A DNA stretch of 51,398 bases from Clostridia bacterium (GTDB lineage: Bacteria; Bacillota; Clostridia; Christensenellales; Borkfalkiaceae), in NCBI GenBank assembly GCA_017457215.1, contig JAFTHU010000011.1, positions 1-51,398 on the forward strand. The letters run 5' to 3'. This document shows, one piece after another, positions 8,645 through 17,083 of the stretch. The notes below the pieces were generated by a model. The model was not told the origin of the DNA and searched no databases. It saw nothing but the letters and a program-made list of their open reading frames with translations. Within the stretch, counting starts at the first letter, position 1, and every line of letters begins with the position of its first letter. The translations under genes were made by a program, and so were the position numbers.

Positions 8645-10753
8645 ATGGAGATTTTTAAATTGACGAACGAAACGTTCGTCGCGATTGATTTTGAACACGG
8701 TGAAATTGCGGACATTACGCAAAAGGGACGGCGTGTCAACGACGGGCGTGTGCCGATGTTTTCCGTGAAATTGAGAAAAAGAACGGGAGAATCGCATATC
8801 GTTTCTTCCAACGAATGTGCGTTTGTATCGGTAAAAAACGGTACTGCAATATACACCTCCGATTTTTTTGATATCGAGGTGATTTTAAGGCAGGAAAACG
8901 ATAGGCTTATTTGGCGTGCAAATGTAAAAAATAAAACGCAGGATTTATTGGAATGGATCGAACTTGCGTCTTTTTCCGTTTTCGAAAGACTCAAAGATGA
9001 GGCACAGGGTAGAGGCGAGATTATTTATCCTTATAATGAGGGCTGTAAGGTTACGAATATGGCATATCGGGAAAGTATGCCGTTTAAGTATGCGGAACCC
9101 GACTATCCCAGTAGAAATTCTTTTTCGATCTTTCCCAATATGATCTTTGCGCAGTTTATCTCGTACATAACGGACGGTATTGGGATTTATTTGGGAATGC
9201 ACGACGAAGAAAGGACGACAAAGCATATCGATTTTTGCTATTATAGCGGCCAAATCAAAATTTTTATGCGTTCTTTTTGCGATGTGGATTATGGGCAGGA
9301 TTATACGATGCCTTTCGATTGCGTGTTTACCGTTTTCAATGGGGACTGGTATGCGGCGGCGGATATTTATTTTCAATGGTTTTCCAAGCATTTACCGAGT
9401 GGGCTTCAAAAGATTGTCGAAAATAAAAATTTGCCCGTATGGTATGAAGAATCCCCGTTGGTCGTAGCTTATCCACTGCGTGGGGAACGCGACATTGAAA
9501 CGACGGAAAATGGCATGTATCCCTATAAAAATGCTATGCCGTTGCTTGAGGAAATTGAGGAACAAACGGACAGTAAGGTAATGGCGCTTTTGATGCACTG
9601 GGAGGGGACGGCACCTTGGGCTCCGCCCTACGTATGGCCTCCTTACGGCGGAGAAACGGAATTTACTTCGTTTGTGGACGCTTTACACGAAAAAGATATG
9701 TATATCGGCTTATATTGTAGCGGCTTGGGTTGGACGCAGCAAAGCAAAATTGACAAAAACTACAACTGCGAGGAAAAATTCGAGAATCTCCATATAGCCG
9801 ATAATATCTGCTCTGATTCCGACGGAAAGGTGGAAAGTGTCATTTGTTTGGCTCAAAGGGATGGTTACGATTTCTGTCCGAGTAGCGAAACGGTGAAGAA
9901 TCTTTTCAAAGAGGAATTCTCTAAAATTTATAAAAGCAAGATAGACTACGTCCAAGCGCTTGATCAAAACCATGGCGGCGGCTCCTATTTTTGTTACAGT
10001 GATAAACACGGACACATACCTGCTCCTGGCAAATGGCAACAAATCGAGGTAAATAGGCTTTTGTCGTCCATCGATAAAAACGGCGTTTTGTTGGGTTGTG
10101 AATCTGCCGCTGCCGAGCCCTTTTTGTCCCAGTTATCATTCAGTGATAACCGTTTTCAGCTGAATTATTATGTGGGCATGCCAATTCCCGTTTACGCGTA
10201 TCTTTATCACGAATACGTAAACAACTTTATGGGAAACCAGATATGTACAATGCTGGAAAAGAAAGAAAATAATTTTACGTATCGGCTTGCATATTCTTTT
10301 GTTGCTGGCGACATGCTGACCGTCGTGATAAACGGCAAGGGAGATATTTTGCATTCTTGGTGCGATTACGTTGAACCACAGGAAAAGCATGTGGATAAAG
10401 ATGTTGCGCTTTCGTTTATCAAAACGCTGAATAGTTGGCGGCAAAAGGGCGGGAAGAATTTCTTGCATTACGGAAAAATGATTGCGCCGATAGGTCTGCA
10501 ATGCGCGAAAGAAAAATTTCTTTTGGAAGATGAAAAGACGTATTTGATAACCGATTCCGTTTTGAGTGCTGCTTACGAATACGGTGGGGAACGCGTGCAG
10601 TTTGTGGTCAATTACAATCTTGCACCCGCGGAAGTTGTTTTCAGTAAGAAATGCGAAGTGTATTTTGACAGCGATTTGCACCTTTACAAAAAGGACGTGG
10701 ATAAAATTACGATAGACCCGTTGTCAGTAGTTATGATAAAATTGGAGAGTTAA
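8645..10753 (+). CDS. Putative glycosidase of the DUF6259-like type
   Basis: The protein has 702 residues, no signal peptide and no TM helix. The first 260 residues or so look like a beta-sandwich of the kind that precedes TIM barrels in retaining glycosidases. The following part has barrel-like strand ends such as V-M-A-L-L-M-H-W-E-G, M-Y-I-G-L-Y-C-S-G and I-D-Y-V-Q-A-L-D-Q-N-H-G-G, in which acidic residues could be catalytic. The C-terminus (F-V-V-N-Y-N-L then I-D-P-L-S-V-V-M-I) resembles the small beta domain that closes alpha-galactosidase-like enzymes. I assign it to the DUF6259-like group from overall pattern, with moderate confidence; substrate unknown. It lies between the GH38 and GH112 genes with gaps of 16 and 6 bp, so it probably acts on the same host-type glycans. 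The start at 8645 has AAGG about 8 bp upstream. Confidence 0.7.
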   Translation: MEIFKLTNETFVAIDFEHGEIADITQKGRRVNDGRVPMFSVKLRKRTGESHIVSSNECAFVSVKNGTAIYTSDFFDIEVILRQENDRLIWRANVKNKTQDLLEWIELASFSVFERLKDEAQGRGEIIYPYNEGCKVTNMAYRESMPFKYAEPDYPSRNSFSIFPNMIFAQFISYITDGIGIYLGMHDEERTTKHIDFCYYSGQIKIFMRSFCDVDYGQDYTMPFDCVFTVFNGDWYAAADIYFQWFSKHLPSGLQKIVENKNLPVWYEESPLVVAYPLRGERDIETTENGMYPYKNAMPLLEEIEEQTDSKVMALLMHWEGTAPWAPPYVWPPYGGETEFTSFVDALHEKDMYIGLYCSGLGWTQQSKIDKNYNCEEKFENLHIADNICSDSDGKVESVICLAQRDGYDFCPSSETVKNLFKEEFSKIYKSKIDYVQALDQNHGGGSYFCYSDKHGHIPAPGKWQQIEVNRLLSSIDKNGVLLGCESAAAEPFLSQLSFSDNRFQLNYYVGMPIPVYAYLYHEYVNNFMGNQICTMLEKKENNFTYRLAYSFVAGDMLTVVINGKGDILHSWCDYVEPQEKHVDKDVALSFIKTLNSWRQKGGKNFLHYGKMIAPIGLQCAKEKFLLEDEKTYLITDSVLSAAYEYGGERVQFVVNYNLAPAEVVFSKKCEVYFDSDLHLYKKDVDKITIDPLSVVMIKLES

Positions 10754-10759
10754 AGAATT

Positions 10760-12910
10760 ATGAAACAAGGAAGATTTACGTTGCCTGCGGATAACGCGCT
10801 TGGCGAAAAGACGAAGGAAATAGCAAAAAAATGGGGCGCGGATGCGGTACGTGATTGCGACGGAACGGCGTTGCCCGACAATCCCAAACAGTTCGGTAAG
10901 GTGTATAATACCTATTTTATCGTACGTGGGGATAACGAGTGGGGCAGATTGCATCCCGAAGAGGCGCAGAGAATTTTCTTGCTTTCCGAGCGAGTACTTG
11001 CTACAAGCGAAAGTGTTGAAATCGAGATTATGAAAGGCTTTCTAAAAGACGAGTTCGATCCCGACACTACTTATTTGGATAGATGGGAAGTGTACGACAG
11101 AACGGAAGGCGTTTTGAAACAGGATTGGGCTTATAACGAAAAAACGGGTGTCGTTACGGTAAAAAATGTAAAAAAATTTCACGAATACACCGTTTCGTTT
11201 TTGGCTAGAATCACGTGGCATCCCGTACAGATTTATAACTATTTGACCAACGAGTGGACTTGTGAAAAACAGCTCACTTACGATCCTGCCTTCCCAAATA
11301 CAAAGGAATATATCAAAAAGCATATGGAAGAGTGGTGCTTGCAAAATCCCGATACGGACGTTGTGCGTTTCACGACTTTTTTGTATCAATTCACCTTGAT
11401 TTTTAATCATCTTGGCAAGGAAAAACAGGTGGAATGGTTTGGTTACGCGCAGACGGCAAACCCGATTCACATCGACAATTTCTATAAAAAGACGGGGATT
11501 AGGTTGACCGCGGAAGATTTCGTGGACGACGGGCATTACAATAATATATTCAGAACGCCGACGGAAAAATTCAAAAAGTATATGGAATATATGGAAGAAT
11601 TCGTCTGTGAAACGGTGGCGGAGCTCGTGGAAATTTGCCATAAGCACGGCAAGGAAGCCATGATGTTCTTGGGTGATGATTGGATTGGTAGCGAGCCGTA
11701 CGGCGACCATTTCCAAAAGATGGGCTTGGACGCGGTAGTAGGTAGCGTAGGAGGCGGCGTTACGGTGCGTATGCTTTCCGAAATTCCGCACGTAAAATAC
11801 CATGAAGGAAGATTTTTGCCCTATTTCTTCCCCGATACCTTCTTTGACGGTAACGAAGAAAACGCGGTGGCGGAATTGAACCGAAATTGGCTGACGGCGC
11901 GTCGCGCGCACATGCGGAAACCACTCGATAGAATGGGCTTTGGCGGATATTTGTCGTTGGCGGCGAAATTCCCGTCCTTTATCGACAGAGTGGAAGAAAT
12001 TGCAGATGAGTTCAGAACGGTTTACGAAGCGATTGACAATAAAAAACCCTATTGCCGATTAAAGGTAGGACTTTTGAACGCGTGGGGAAAGAAGAGAAGC
12101 TGGATGAGCCATATGGTCGCGCACGAGCTTTGGTATCAATCGATTTATTCTTACCAAGGAATTTTAGAAGCGATTTCGGGTTTGCCCGTAGATATTCAGT
12201 TTCTGTCCTTTGACGAAGTAAAAGACGGCGTCCCCAAGGATATCGACGTACTCATTAATGCGGGTGATGCGTATACAGCGTTTAGCGGGGGACGTGATTG
12301 GTTGGATGAAAAATTGCAAACGGCAATTCGTGAGTTTGTATACAATGGCGGTGGTTTTATCGGTGTGGGCGAACCGACGGCGTGCTCGGCAAACGGCAGA
12401 TATTTCCAATTGGCAGACGTGTTGGGGGTAGACGAAGAAATCGGCTATACGTTGTCCGTGGATAAATACAATATTGAAAAGATTTCGCACGAATTGACGA
12501 CGGATATGCAGACGTTCGATTACGGCGAAGACAAAAAGAATATCTATGCGTTGGACGGCGCACAGGTGCTCGATATCGTGTTCTCTGATAGATTTAAGAG
12601 AAACGTAAACGTTGGCGAAGTTAAAATGGCGGTCAACGAGTATGGCAAGGGTAGAAGTTTTTATATCACGGGGATACCGTATTCTTTTGAAAACGCTCGC
12701 TTACTGTATAAGGCGATGTGCTACGTGAGTCATAAGGATTTGTACGTAAGCTATTCGAGTAATCCTTTGACCGAATGTAATTATTATCCGACGAGCGGGA
12801 AATACGCCGTTGTAAACAACAGCAACGATGTGCAGACGACGGATTTTTACAATATCAACGGTAAGAAAACGACGCTTACTTTGCAGCCTATGGAAGTGAA
12901 ATGGCTGTAA
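10760..12910 (+). CDS. gnpA: GH112 phosphorylase (1,3-beta-galactosyl-N-acetylhexosamine phosphorylase type)
   Basis: GH112 enzymes cleave galactosyl linkages with phosphate, giving alpha-galactose-1-phosphate. Known specificities are galacto-N-biose/lacto-N-biose (mucin core 1, milk oligosaccharides) and, in one clostridial branch, galactosyl-rhamnose. The 716-residue length is the family norm. Recognisable blocks are G-R-F-T-L-P near the N-terminus, the R-F-T-T-F-L-Y-Q-F segment at about 203-211, and G-D-D-W-I-G-S-E-P at 305-313, where the family's general-acid aspartate is expected. The end is Q-P-M-E-V-K-W. There is no signal peptide, so it acts in the cytoplasm. It starts 6 bp after the preceding gene and is very probably co-transcribed with it. 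The symbol assumes the GNB/LNB specificity. No galactokinase or N-acetylhexosamine kinase lies nearby to support that. Confidence 0.9.
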   Translation: MKQGRFTLPADNALGEKTKEIAKKWGADAVRDCDGTALPDNPKQFGKVYNTYFIVRGDNEWGRLHPEEAQRIFLLSERVLATSESVEIEIMKGFLKDEFDPDTTYLDRWEVYDRTEGVLKQDWAYNEKTGVVTVKNVKKFHEYTVSFLARITWHPVQIYNYLTNEWTCEKQLTYDPAFPNTKEYIKKHMEEWCLQNPDTDVVRFTTFLYQFTLIFNHLGKEKQVEWFGYAQTANPIHIDNFYKKTGIRLTAEDFVDDGHYNNIFRTPTEKFKKYMEYMEEFVCETVAELVEICHKHGKEAMMFLGDDWIGSEPYGDHFQKMGLDAVVGSVGGGVTVRMLSEIPHVKYHEGRFLPYFFPDTFFDGNEENAVAELNRNWLTARRAHMRKPLDRMGFGGYLSLAAKFPSFIDRVEEIADEFRTVYEAIDNKKPYCRLKVGLLNAWGKKRSWMSHMVAHELWYQSIYSYQGILEAISGLPVDIQFLSFDEVKDGVPKDIDVLINAGDAYTAFSGGRDWLDEKLQTAIREFVYNGGGFIGVGEPTACSANGRYFQLADVLGVDEEIGYTLSVDKYNIEKISHELTTDMQTFDYGEDKKNIYALDGAQVLDIVFSDRFKRNVNVGEVKMAVNEYGKGRSFYITGIPYSFENARLLYKAMCYVSHKDLYVSYSSNPLTECNYYPTSGKYAVVNNSNDVQTTDFYNINGKKTTLTLQPMEVKWL

Positions 12911-12955
12911 GCGTATCGTATCCAGCGCGGAAAGCGTACAAAAATTAAAAAGACC

Positions 12956-12984
12956 TTGCCATTTTAAGAACGCTGTGCTATACT
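12956..12984 (+). promoter_or_regulatory. Sigma-A promoter for the GH78-like gene
   Basis: TTGCCA (12956-12961), a 17-bp spacer and TATACT (12979-12984). It lies about 70 bp before the ATG at 13054, so this gene can be transcribed independently of the upstream cluster. Confidence 0.75.
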
Positions 12985-13053
12985 TATCGTAAGGATTGCT
13001 TAAATGGTAAGTAAACATCCGTGCGGGAAATTATCACTTGGAGAAACAAGCGA

Positions 13054-14454
13054 ATGAAAGAATATATTTTTCCTAAAAAAATTGTAAAATCAACGGTAAA
13101 CGCGCTGCAAAATTTGTTGCGGAAACAGTCCTTGCAAATCGGGCTTGCGGAGTGTTATACGTCAACCTTTGAAAAGGGCGATTTTGTGATTTTGGATTTT
13201 GGAAAAGAGATGTGCGGCGGGATACGTATCTTGACTTTCCTTTCGGACAACGTAAAGGTTCGTATCCGTTTTGGGGAAAGTATTGCGGAAACGTGTAGCG
13301 AGCTTGGTGGAAAAAAGAACGCCACGAACGACCACGCCGTGCGCGATTTCATGGTGAACTTGCCTTCTTATTCCGACCAAACCTTCGCCAATACGGGTTT
13401 TCGTTTCGTGCGAGTGGACTTTTATGAGAGAACGGAAATTAAGAGCATTCTTGCGGTAAACCATATTTTAAGGAAACCGCCTATATACGTGTACAACGGT
13501 GGGGACGCGCTGATTCGGCGTATTTTTGAAACGGCGAAACGGACGGTGGACCTTTGCGTTTCCAGCGGGTACGTGTGGGACGGCGTAAAACGGGATAGAC
13601 TCGTTTGGATTGGGGATATGCACCCGGAAATGCTCGCCTTGACCGCGTTATACGGACGCTTGCCCGCGATTGAAAAGTCGCTTGATTTCGTTAAAGAACA
13701 AACCCCGCTCCCCGGTTGGATGAACGGCTTTCCAACCTATTCTATGTGGTGGATTATCATTTTGGCGGATTATTTTGAAAAGACCAATGCGGACGATTTC
13801 GTACGTAAACAGCTTTTCTATTTACAGGGGCTGCTCGAACAAATGTCGGGTCGGGTAAAGGAAAATGGGGAGTTGGATTATCACTTTTATTTTGTCGATT
13901 GGCCTACGCACGGTAAACTGGATGAAATTCACGGCGTTCGTGCAATTCATATTATGGCAATGCGAAAGGCGATTGCACTTTTGACAAAGTTTGGCAAAGA
14001 TACCACTACGGCGAAATCTATTTTAGACAGACTCTTAAAAGTAGAAATTGAGCCGCAAACGAGTAAGCAGGTAACGGGCTTGAAATACTTCGCGGTGGGG
14101 CTTTCGGACGCGGATAAAAAGCGCCTTGTGGACGGAAAGGCGCGGGGCATGTCCACGTTCATGAGCTATTATATCCTAAAAGCGGTTGCTTCGTTTGATA
14201 GGGAAACGGCGATAGAAATGATGAAGGAATACTATGGGGCGATGCTCGAAAAAGGTGCTACGACCTTTTGGGAAGATTTCGATATGGAGTGGGTGGAAAA
14301 TACTAGCAGCATAGACGAGTTTCCCCAAGAGGGTAAAAAGGATATTCACGGTGATTTCGGCGCGCATTGCTACGAAGGTTTTCGCCATAGCCTGTGCCAC
14401 GGTTGGTCTGCGGGTGTAATACAATTTATAAAAGAAGAATGCGAAAATGTTTGA
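13054..14454 (+). CDS. GH78-like (alpha-L-rhamnosidase-related) six-hairpin glycosidase
   Basis: The 466-residue protein has a short beta-sandwich (about 1-130) followed by an alpha/alpha-barrel. The diagnostic block is D-G-V-K-R-D-R-L-V-W-I-G-D, close to the D-G-x-K-R-D-R-x-x-W-x-G-D motif of rhamnosidase-like GH78 proteins, where the acidic residues line the active site. It is shorter than typical GH78 enzymes (about 700-1000 residues) because the N-terminal domains are reduced and nothing follows the barrel. I chose ATG 13054 because GGAG (13040-13043) sits 10 bp upstream. The frame can be extended to a GTG at 13021, but that codon has no Shine-Dalgarno. The protein is probably cytoplasmic. 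It has its own promoter and may act on rhamnosyl or related terminal residues. The exact sugar is unknown. Confidence 0.75.
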   Translation: MKEYIFPKKIVKSTVNALQNLLRKQSLQIGLAECYTSTFEKGDFVILDFGKEMCGGIRILTFLSDNVKVRIRFGESIAETCSELGGKKNATNDHAVRDFMVNLPSYSDQTFANTGFRFVRVDFYERTEIKSILAVNHILRKPPIYVYNGGDALIRRIFETAKRTVDLCVSSGYVWDGVKRDRLVWIGDMHPEMLALTALYGRLPAIEKSLDFVKEQTPLPGWMNGFPTYSMWWIIILADYFEKTNADDFVRKQLFYLQGLLEQMSGRVKENGELDYHFYFVDWPTHGKLDEIHGVRAIHIMAMRKAIALLTKFGKDTTTAKSILDRLLKVEIEPQTSKQVTGLKYFAVGLSDADKKRLVDGKARGMSTFMSYYILKAVASFDRETAIEMMKEYYGAMLEKGATTFWEDFDMEWVENTSSIDEFPQEGKKDIHGDFGAHCYEGFRHSLCHGWSAGVIQFIKEECENV

Positions 14455-14540
14455 GTGTAAGTGGTGTCTTAATGATAGAGAAAAGGGCGAAAAACACTGA
14501 AAATATGTATAAAATAATAGCAAAAATTGTTTGGCTAATG

Positions 14541-14603
14541 GACGCTGAATCTCTTTATTTTAAAGGGGGCGCGTTGCACTTTTAGGTTTGAATCCACCTA
14601 TAT
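14541..14603 (+). repeat. Degenerate member (D) of the hairpin plus tRNA-T-arm-mimic family
   Basis: TGGACGCTGAATC is followed by CTTTATTTTAAAG, a small hairpin, and then TTTGAATCCACCT, which resembles a tRNA T-arm. The order and spacing copy the better preserved copy C at 36221-36299, which has TTCGAATCCACCT in the same place. The remaining sequence between 14455 and 14690 holds no gene I can support. Confidence 0.35.
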
Positions 14604-14694
14604 TGTATTTTTAAAAAGAGCGATTATCCGAAAATAAAAAAGCTCTAGCGGGATAAAAACTTATTAGGTGGTTTAGTTTAATGTATTGATTTTT

Positions 14695-14943
14695 TGGACA
14701 GTATTTGGACAGAAACCGCTGAAAGCCTTTAACTTAAAGGCTTTCAGCGGTTCGTTATTAGGCTTCGAGTCCCGTACGGGTCACCAGCAAATCCCTAAAT
14801 CGAACATTGTTCGGTTTAGGGATTTTGCTTTTGGCACTCCGCACGGATTGGCTTGGTTCTACGGTTCGCGCGAGGCAATTTATTGCCGACGCTCTCCGAG
14901 AGGTCTCCGTTTGCGGAGTATCGGAGATACCCGTACGGGTCAC
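14695..14943 (+). mobile_element. Integration scar / att-like element A with tRNA-Glu 3'-end mimic
   Basis: TGGACA occurs at 14695 and 14706 (11-bp period). A near-perfect 17-19 bp hairpin with a tiny loop follows at 14714-14752. Then 28 nt at 14764-14791 are identical to the T-arm, acceptor, CCA and following bases of tRNA-Glu (27436-27463). Next come an A/T-flanked hairpin (14790-14825) and a second CCCGTACGGGTCAC at 14930, a direct repeat of 14771-14784. Exact duplication of a tRNA 3' end is what site-specific integration of a tRNA-targeting element leaves behind. No intact integrase is present. Copy B at 36400-36583 is the same element with an internal 67-nt block missing. Confidence 0.6.
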
Positions 14944-15028
14944 TTTTTTCAATTTTTACCCGTACAATGCAAGCGCACGCCATAGTGCCATTTTTAGAAA
15001 AGGTCAATCGATAAAAATACATTTTCAC

Positions 15029-15057
15029 TTGCATTTTCAATATCTCTATGTTATAAT
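15029..15057 (+). promoter_or_regulatory. Sigma-A promoter for the MBL-fold gene
   Basis: TTGCAT (15029-15034), a 17-bp spacer and TATAAT (15052-15057), about 38 bp before the ATG at 15096. Confidence 0.75.
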
Positions 15058-15095
15058 AAACAAAAATAAGATAGATACAAAAAAGGGACTTGTTT

Positions 15096-15869
15096 ATGAA
15101 AATATCGATTTTTGGAAGCTGTTCGGGGACATTGCCGTTTGAAGGTAGACATCATACTGCGTTTTCAATAATCATAAACGGTCGCGTATATTGGTTTGAC
15201 GCAGGTGAAAACTGCTCTTATACCGCATATTTAATGGGAATCGATTTGCTTGCGGTATCCGATATTTTTATTTCTCATCCGCACATGGATCACGTTGGCG
15301 GATTGGGAAATTTGCTGTGGAATATACGGAAACTGTCCACGCAAAGCAATACGCTGCCTTATTTTGGCGACGTTACGGTATATTTACCCAACGAAGAAAC
15401 GTTTAACGGCACTCTTTCTGTTCTCAAACACACGGAAGGAAATTATAAAACCGAGTATCATACGCTTTTTCATAAAATTACCGATTCGGTTTTACTCAAA
15501 AACGAAAATATTGAAGTGGAGGCAAAACATAATCGTCATTTAGAAAAAACGAACGACGGCTGGCAATCTTTTTCTTTTCGTATCACGGCGGAAAATAAAA
15601 AGATTGTTTATTCGGGTGATATTCAATCGGTTGACGATTTATCGGATTTCTTAAAAGAAGGTTGCGACGCGCTCTTTATCGAAACGGGGCATCATACCGC
15701 GGAAGATATTTGCAACTATATCGTTGAAAAACAATACTCGGTGAAAGCGTTATATTTTTTGCATCACGGAAGAAAAATTTTAAATGATTTTGACGGCGTT
15801 TTGCAACGTTGTAAGACCATCTTTCAAAACGTATATTTTTGTAATGATAAAGACGTGTTCTACCTATAA
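15096..15869 (+). CDS. MBL-fold metallohydrolase (RNase Z-like)
   Basis: The 257-residue protein has the metallo-beta-lactamase signature S-H-P-H-M-D-H at residues 60-66, which provides the H-x-H-x-D-H di-metal site. Downstream H-N-R-H, S-G-D-I and L-F-I-E-T-G-H-H segments fit the remaining metal ligands. Its N-terminus (K-I-S-I-F-G-S-C-S-G-T, then H-H-T-A-F, then F-D-A-G-E) resembles the RNase Z / PhnP branch. A phosphodiesterase or related hydrolase activity is therefore likely, substrate unknown. I used ATG 15096 because GGGA lies about 8 bp upstream; a TTG at 15090 is also in frame. The gene stands alone with its own promoter between two integration-scar regions, so it may have arrived as cargo. 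That is speculation. Confidence 0.82.
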   Translation: MKISIFGSCSGTLPFEGRHHTAFSIIINGRVYWFDAGENCSYTAYLMGIDLLAVSDIFISHPHMDHVGGLGNLLWNIRKLSTQSNTLPYFGDVTVYLPNEETFNGTLSVLKHTEGNYKTEYHTLFHKITDSVLLKNENIEVEAKHNRHLEKTNDGWQSFSFRITAENKKIVYSGDIQSVDDLSDFLKEGCDALFIETGHHTAEDICNYIVEKQYSVKALYFLHHGRKILNDFDGVLQRCKTIFQNVYFCNDKDVFYL

Positions 15870-16016
15870 ATATTCGATTTAGGTTGGTTAAGGCTCACCA
15901 GCATCTGGCTAAAAGTATAAAAAATCAAGCATTTTTCCGTTTTATGTCGCGATTTTGAACACTATTTTGCACAGTGAATCACATTAATACTTGAATTTAG
16001 TGCCTTACGTACGGTT

Positions 16017-16166
16017 TTAATATCGGCGTGATGGGGATTTTCTTATATTCCACGCGCTTATTTTTGTGCATTTGAAAATGATGGAAAGAAGAAAATAGAT
16101 TTCTTCTGCCGTTTTGCCTTTGCCTTGCGCGGTAATTTCGTCAATAAGGGTTTGACAATGTTCGGG
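16017..16166 (-). pseudogene. Possible remnant of a tyrosine-type integrase
   Basis: Read on the minus strand, this stretch encodes about 49 residues including C-Q-T-L-I-D-E-I-T-A-Q-G-K-G-K-T and then a hydrophobic helix and N-I-R-K-S-P. That resembles the SAM-like core-binding part of phage-type integrases. It has no start codon or ribosome site, runs upstream into a G-homopolymer, and no catalytic domain follows. Between 15870 and 16017 there is nothing further beyond a short GGCTCACCAGC reminiscent of a tRNA end. Between 16166 and 16260 there is only a GGAGCGTGTCTC word also found in copy C at 36232. The assignment is tentative. Confidence 0.35.
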
Positions 16167-16261
16167 GGGGGGAGAGCGATATCATTGAATTGTTTGTCGC
16201 TACAGACAGGCAGGACATTCTATGGGAGCGTGTCTCACGAGCGAATAGACTAGGACTTTGT

Positions 16262-16304
16262 TCAAAAGAGATACCCCCCCAACGAAATTGGGGGGGTATC
16301 TTTT
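16262..16304. terminator. Bidirectional terminator after dapB
   Basis: A 13-bp stem, GATACCCCCCCAA (16270-16282) pairing with TTGGGGGGGTATC (16288-16300), has a 5-nt loop and A-rich/T-rich flanks. It ends the asd-dapA-dapB operon on the minus strand. Confidence 0.88.
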
Positions 16305-16318
16305 AAGACAATATAAAA

Positions 16319-17083
16319 TTATGCGTTTTCTTCATTTAACAAATCTTTCATATCGTACAATCCAGCAGGCTTTTGGGCAAGGAATTTTGCCGCGCGGATA
16401 GCGCCTGTTGCAAAGACGCGTTTGGAACTTGCGCTGTGCGTAATGGTAATCACTTCGTCTTCGCCTGCAAACATAACTTCGTGCTCGCCGACGATTGTGC
16501 CGCCACGTACGGCGTGCATACCGATTTCGTTCTTTTCTCTTGCTCCAACGATACCGCTACGTCCGTCCACATACCGTTTTTTACCGTCAAATACTTCATT
16601 GACGGAATCCGCCAACATCAAAGCCGTACCGCTGGGTGCGTCTTTTTTTAAATTATGGTGGCGTTCGATAATTTCAACGTCGTAATGATCTCCCAGCACT
16701 TCCGCTGCCGTCTTGATTAACGCTTGCATCAGGTTAATACCCAAAGACAAATTTGCCGTTTTAAAAATAGCTACGGAGTTCGCATATTTGTTTATGGTTT
16801 CCAAATCTTCGAGGGTGAAACCCGTAGACGCCAATACAATACCGAGCTGATGCTCTTTTGCGTATTCCAAACGCTCCGTCAAGCCGATAGGGGAGGAGAA
16901 ATCGATAATAACGTCTGCGGATTCTTTTACGTCGGCAAAGGAAGAATATACGGGAATACCAATTTCCCTCGGGTAAAGGTCTACGCCGCAAACAGCGGTT
17001 GCGTTTTCGTCATTTTGCAACATTGAAAGGACGTTGCCGCCCATTTTTCCGCATGCACCGCAAAGTAAAATTTTTACGCTCAT
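16319..17083 (-). CDS. dapB: 4-hydroxy-tetrahydrodipicolinate reductase
   Basis: DapB reduces the DapA product with NAD(P)H to tetrahydrodipicolinate, the second diaminopimelate-specific step of lysine synthesis. The 254-residue protein has the N-terminal Rossmann motif G-A-C-G-K-M-G-G and the catalytic block E-R-H-H-N-L-K-K-D-A-P-S-G-T at 140-153. In that block His142 and Lys146 correspond to the family's acid/base His and substrate-binding Lys. Its start overlaps the dapA stop as ATGA (17080-17083), so it is translationally coupled. It is the last gene of the riboswitch-controlled operon and is followed by a strong terminator. In a spore former the pathway also feeds dipicolinate. Confidence 0.97.
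   Translation of the reverse strand: MSVKILLCGACGKMGGNVLSMLQNDENATAVCGVDLYPREIGIPVYSSFADVKESADVIIDFSSPIGLTERLEYAKEHQLGIVLASTGFTLEDLETINKYANSVAIFKTANLSLGINLMQALIKTAAEVLGDHYDVEIIERHHNLKKDAPSGTALMLADSVNEVFDGKKRYVDGRSGIVGAREKNEIGMHAVRGGTIVGEHEVMFAGEDEVITITHSASSKRVFATGAIRAAKFLAQKPAGLYDMKDLLNEENA

Noticed and set aside
13021-13053. GTG 13021 as start of the GH78-like gene
   Set aside because: It has no ribosome site, whereas ATG 13054 has GGAG at good distance.
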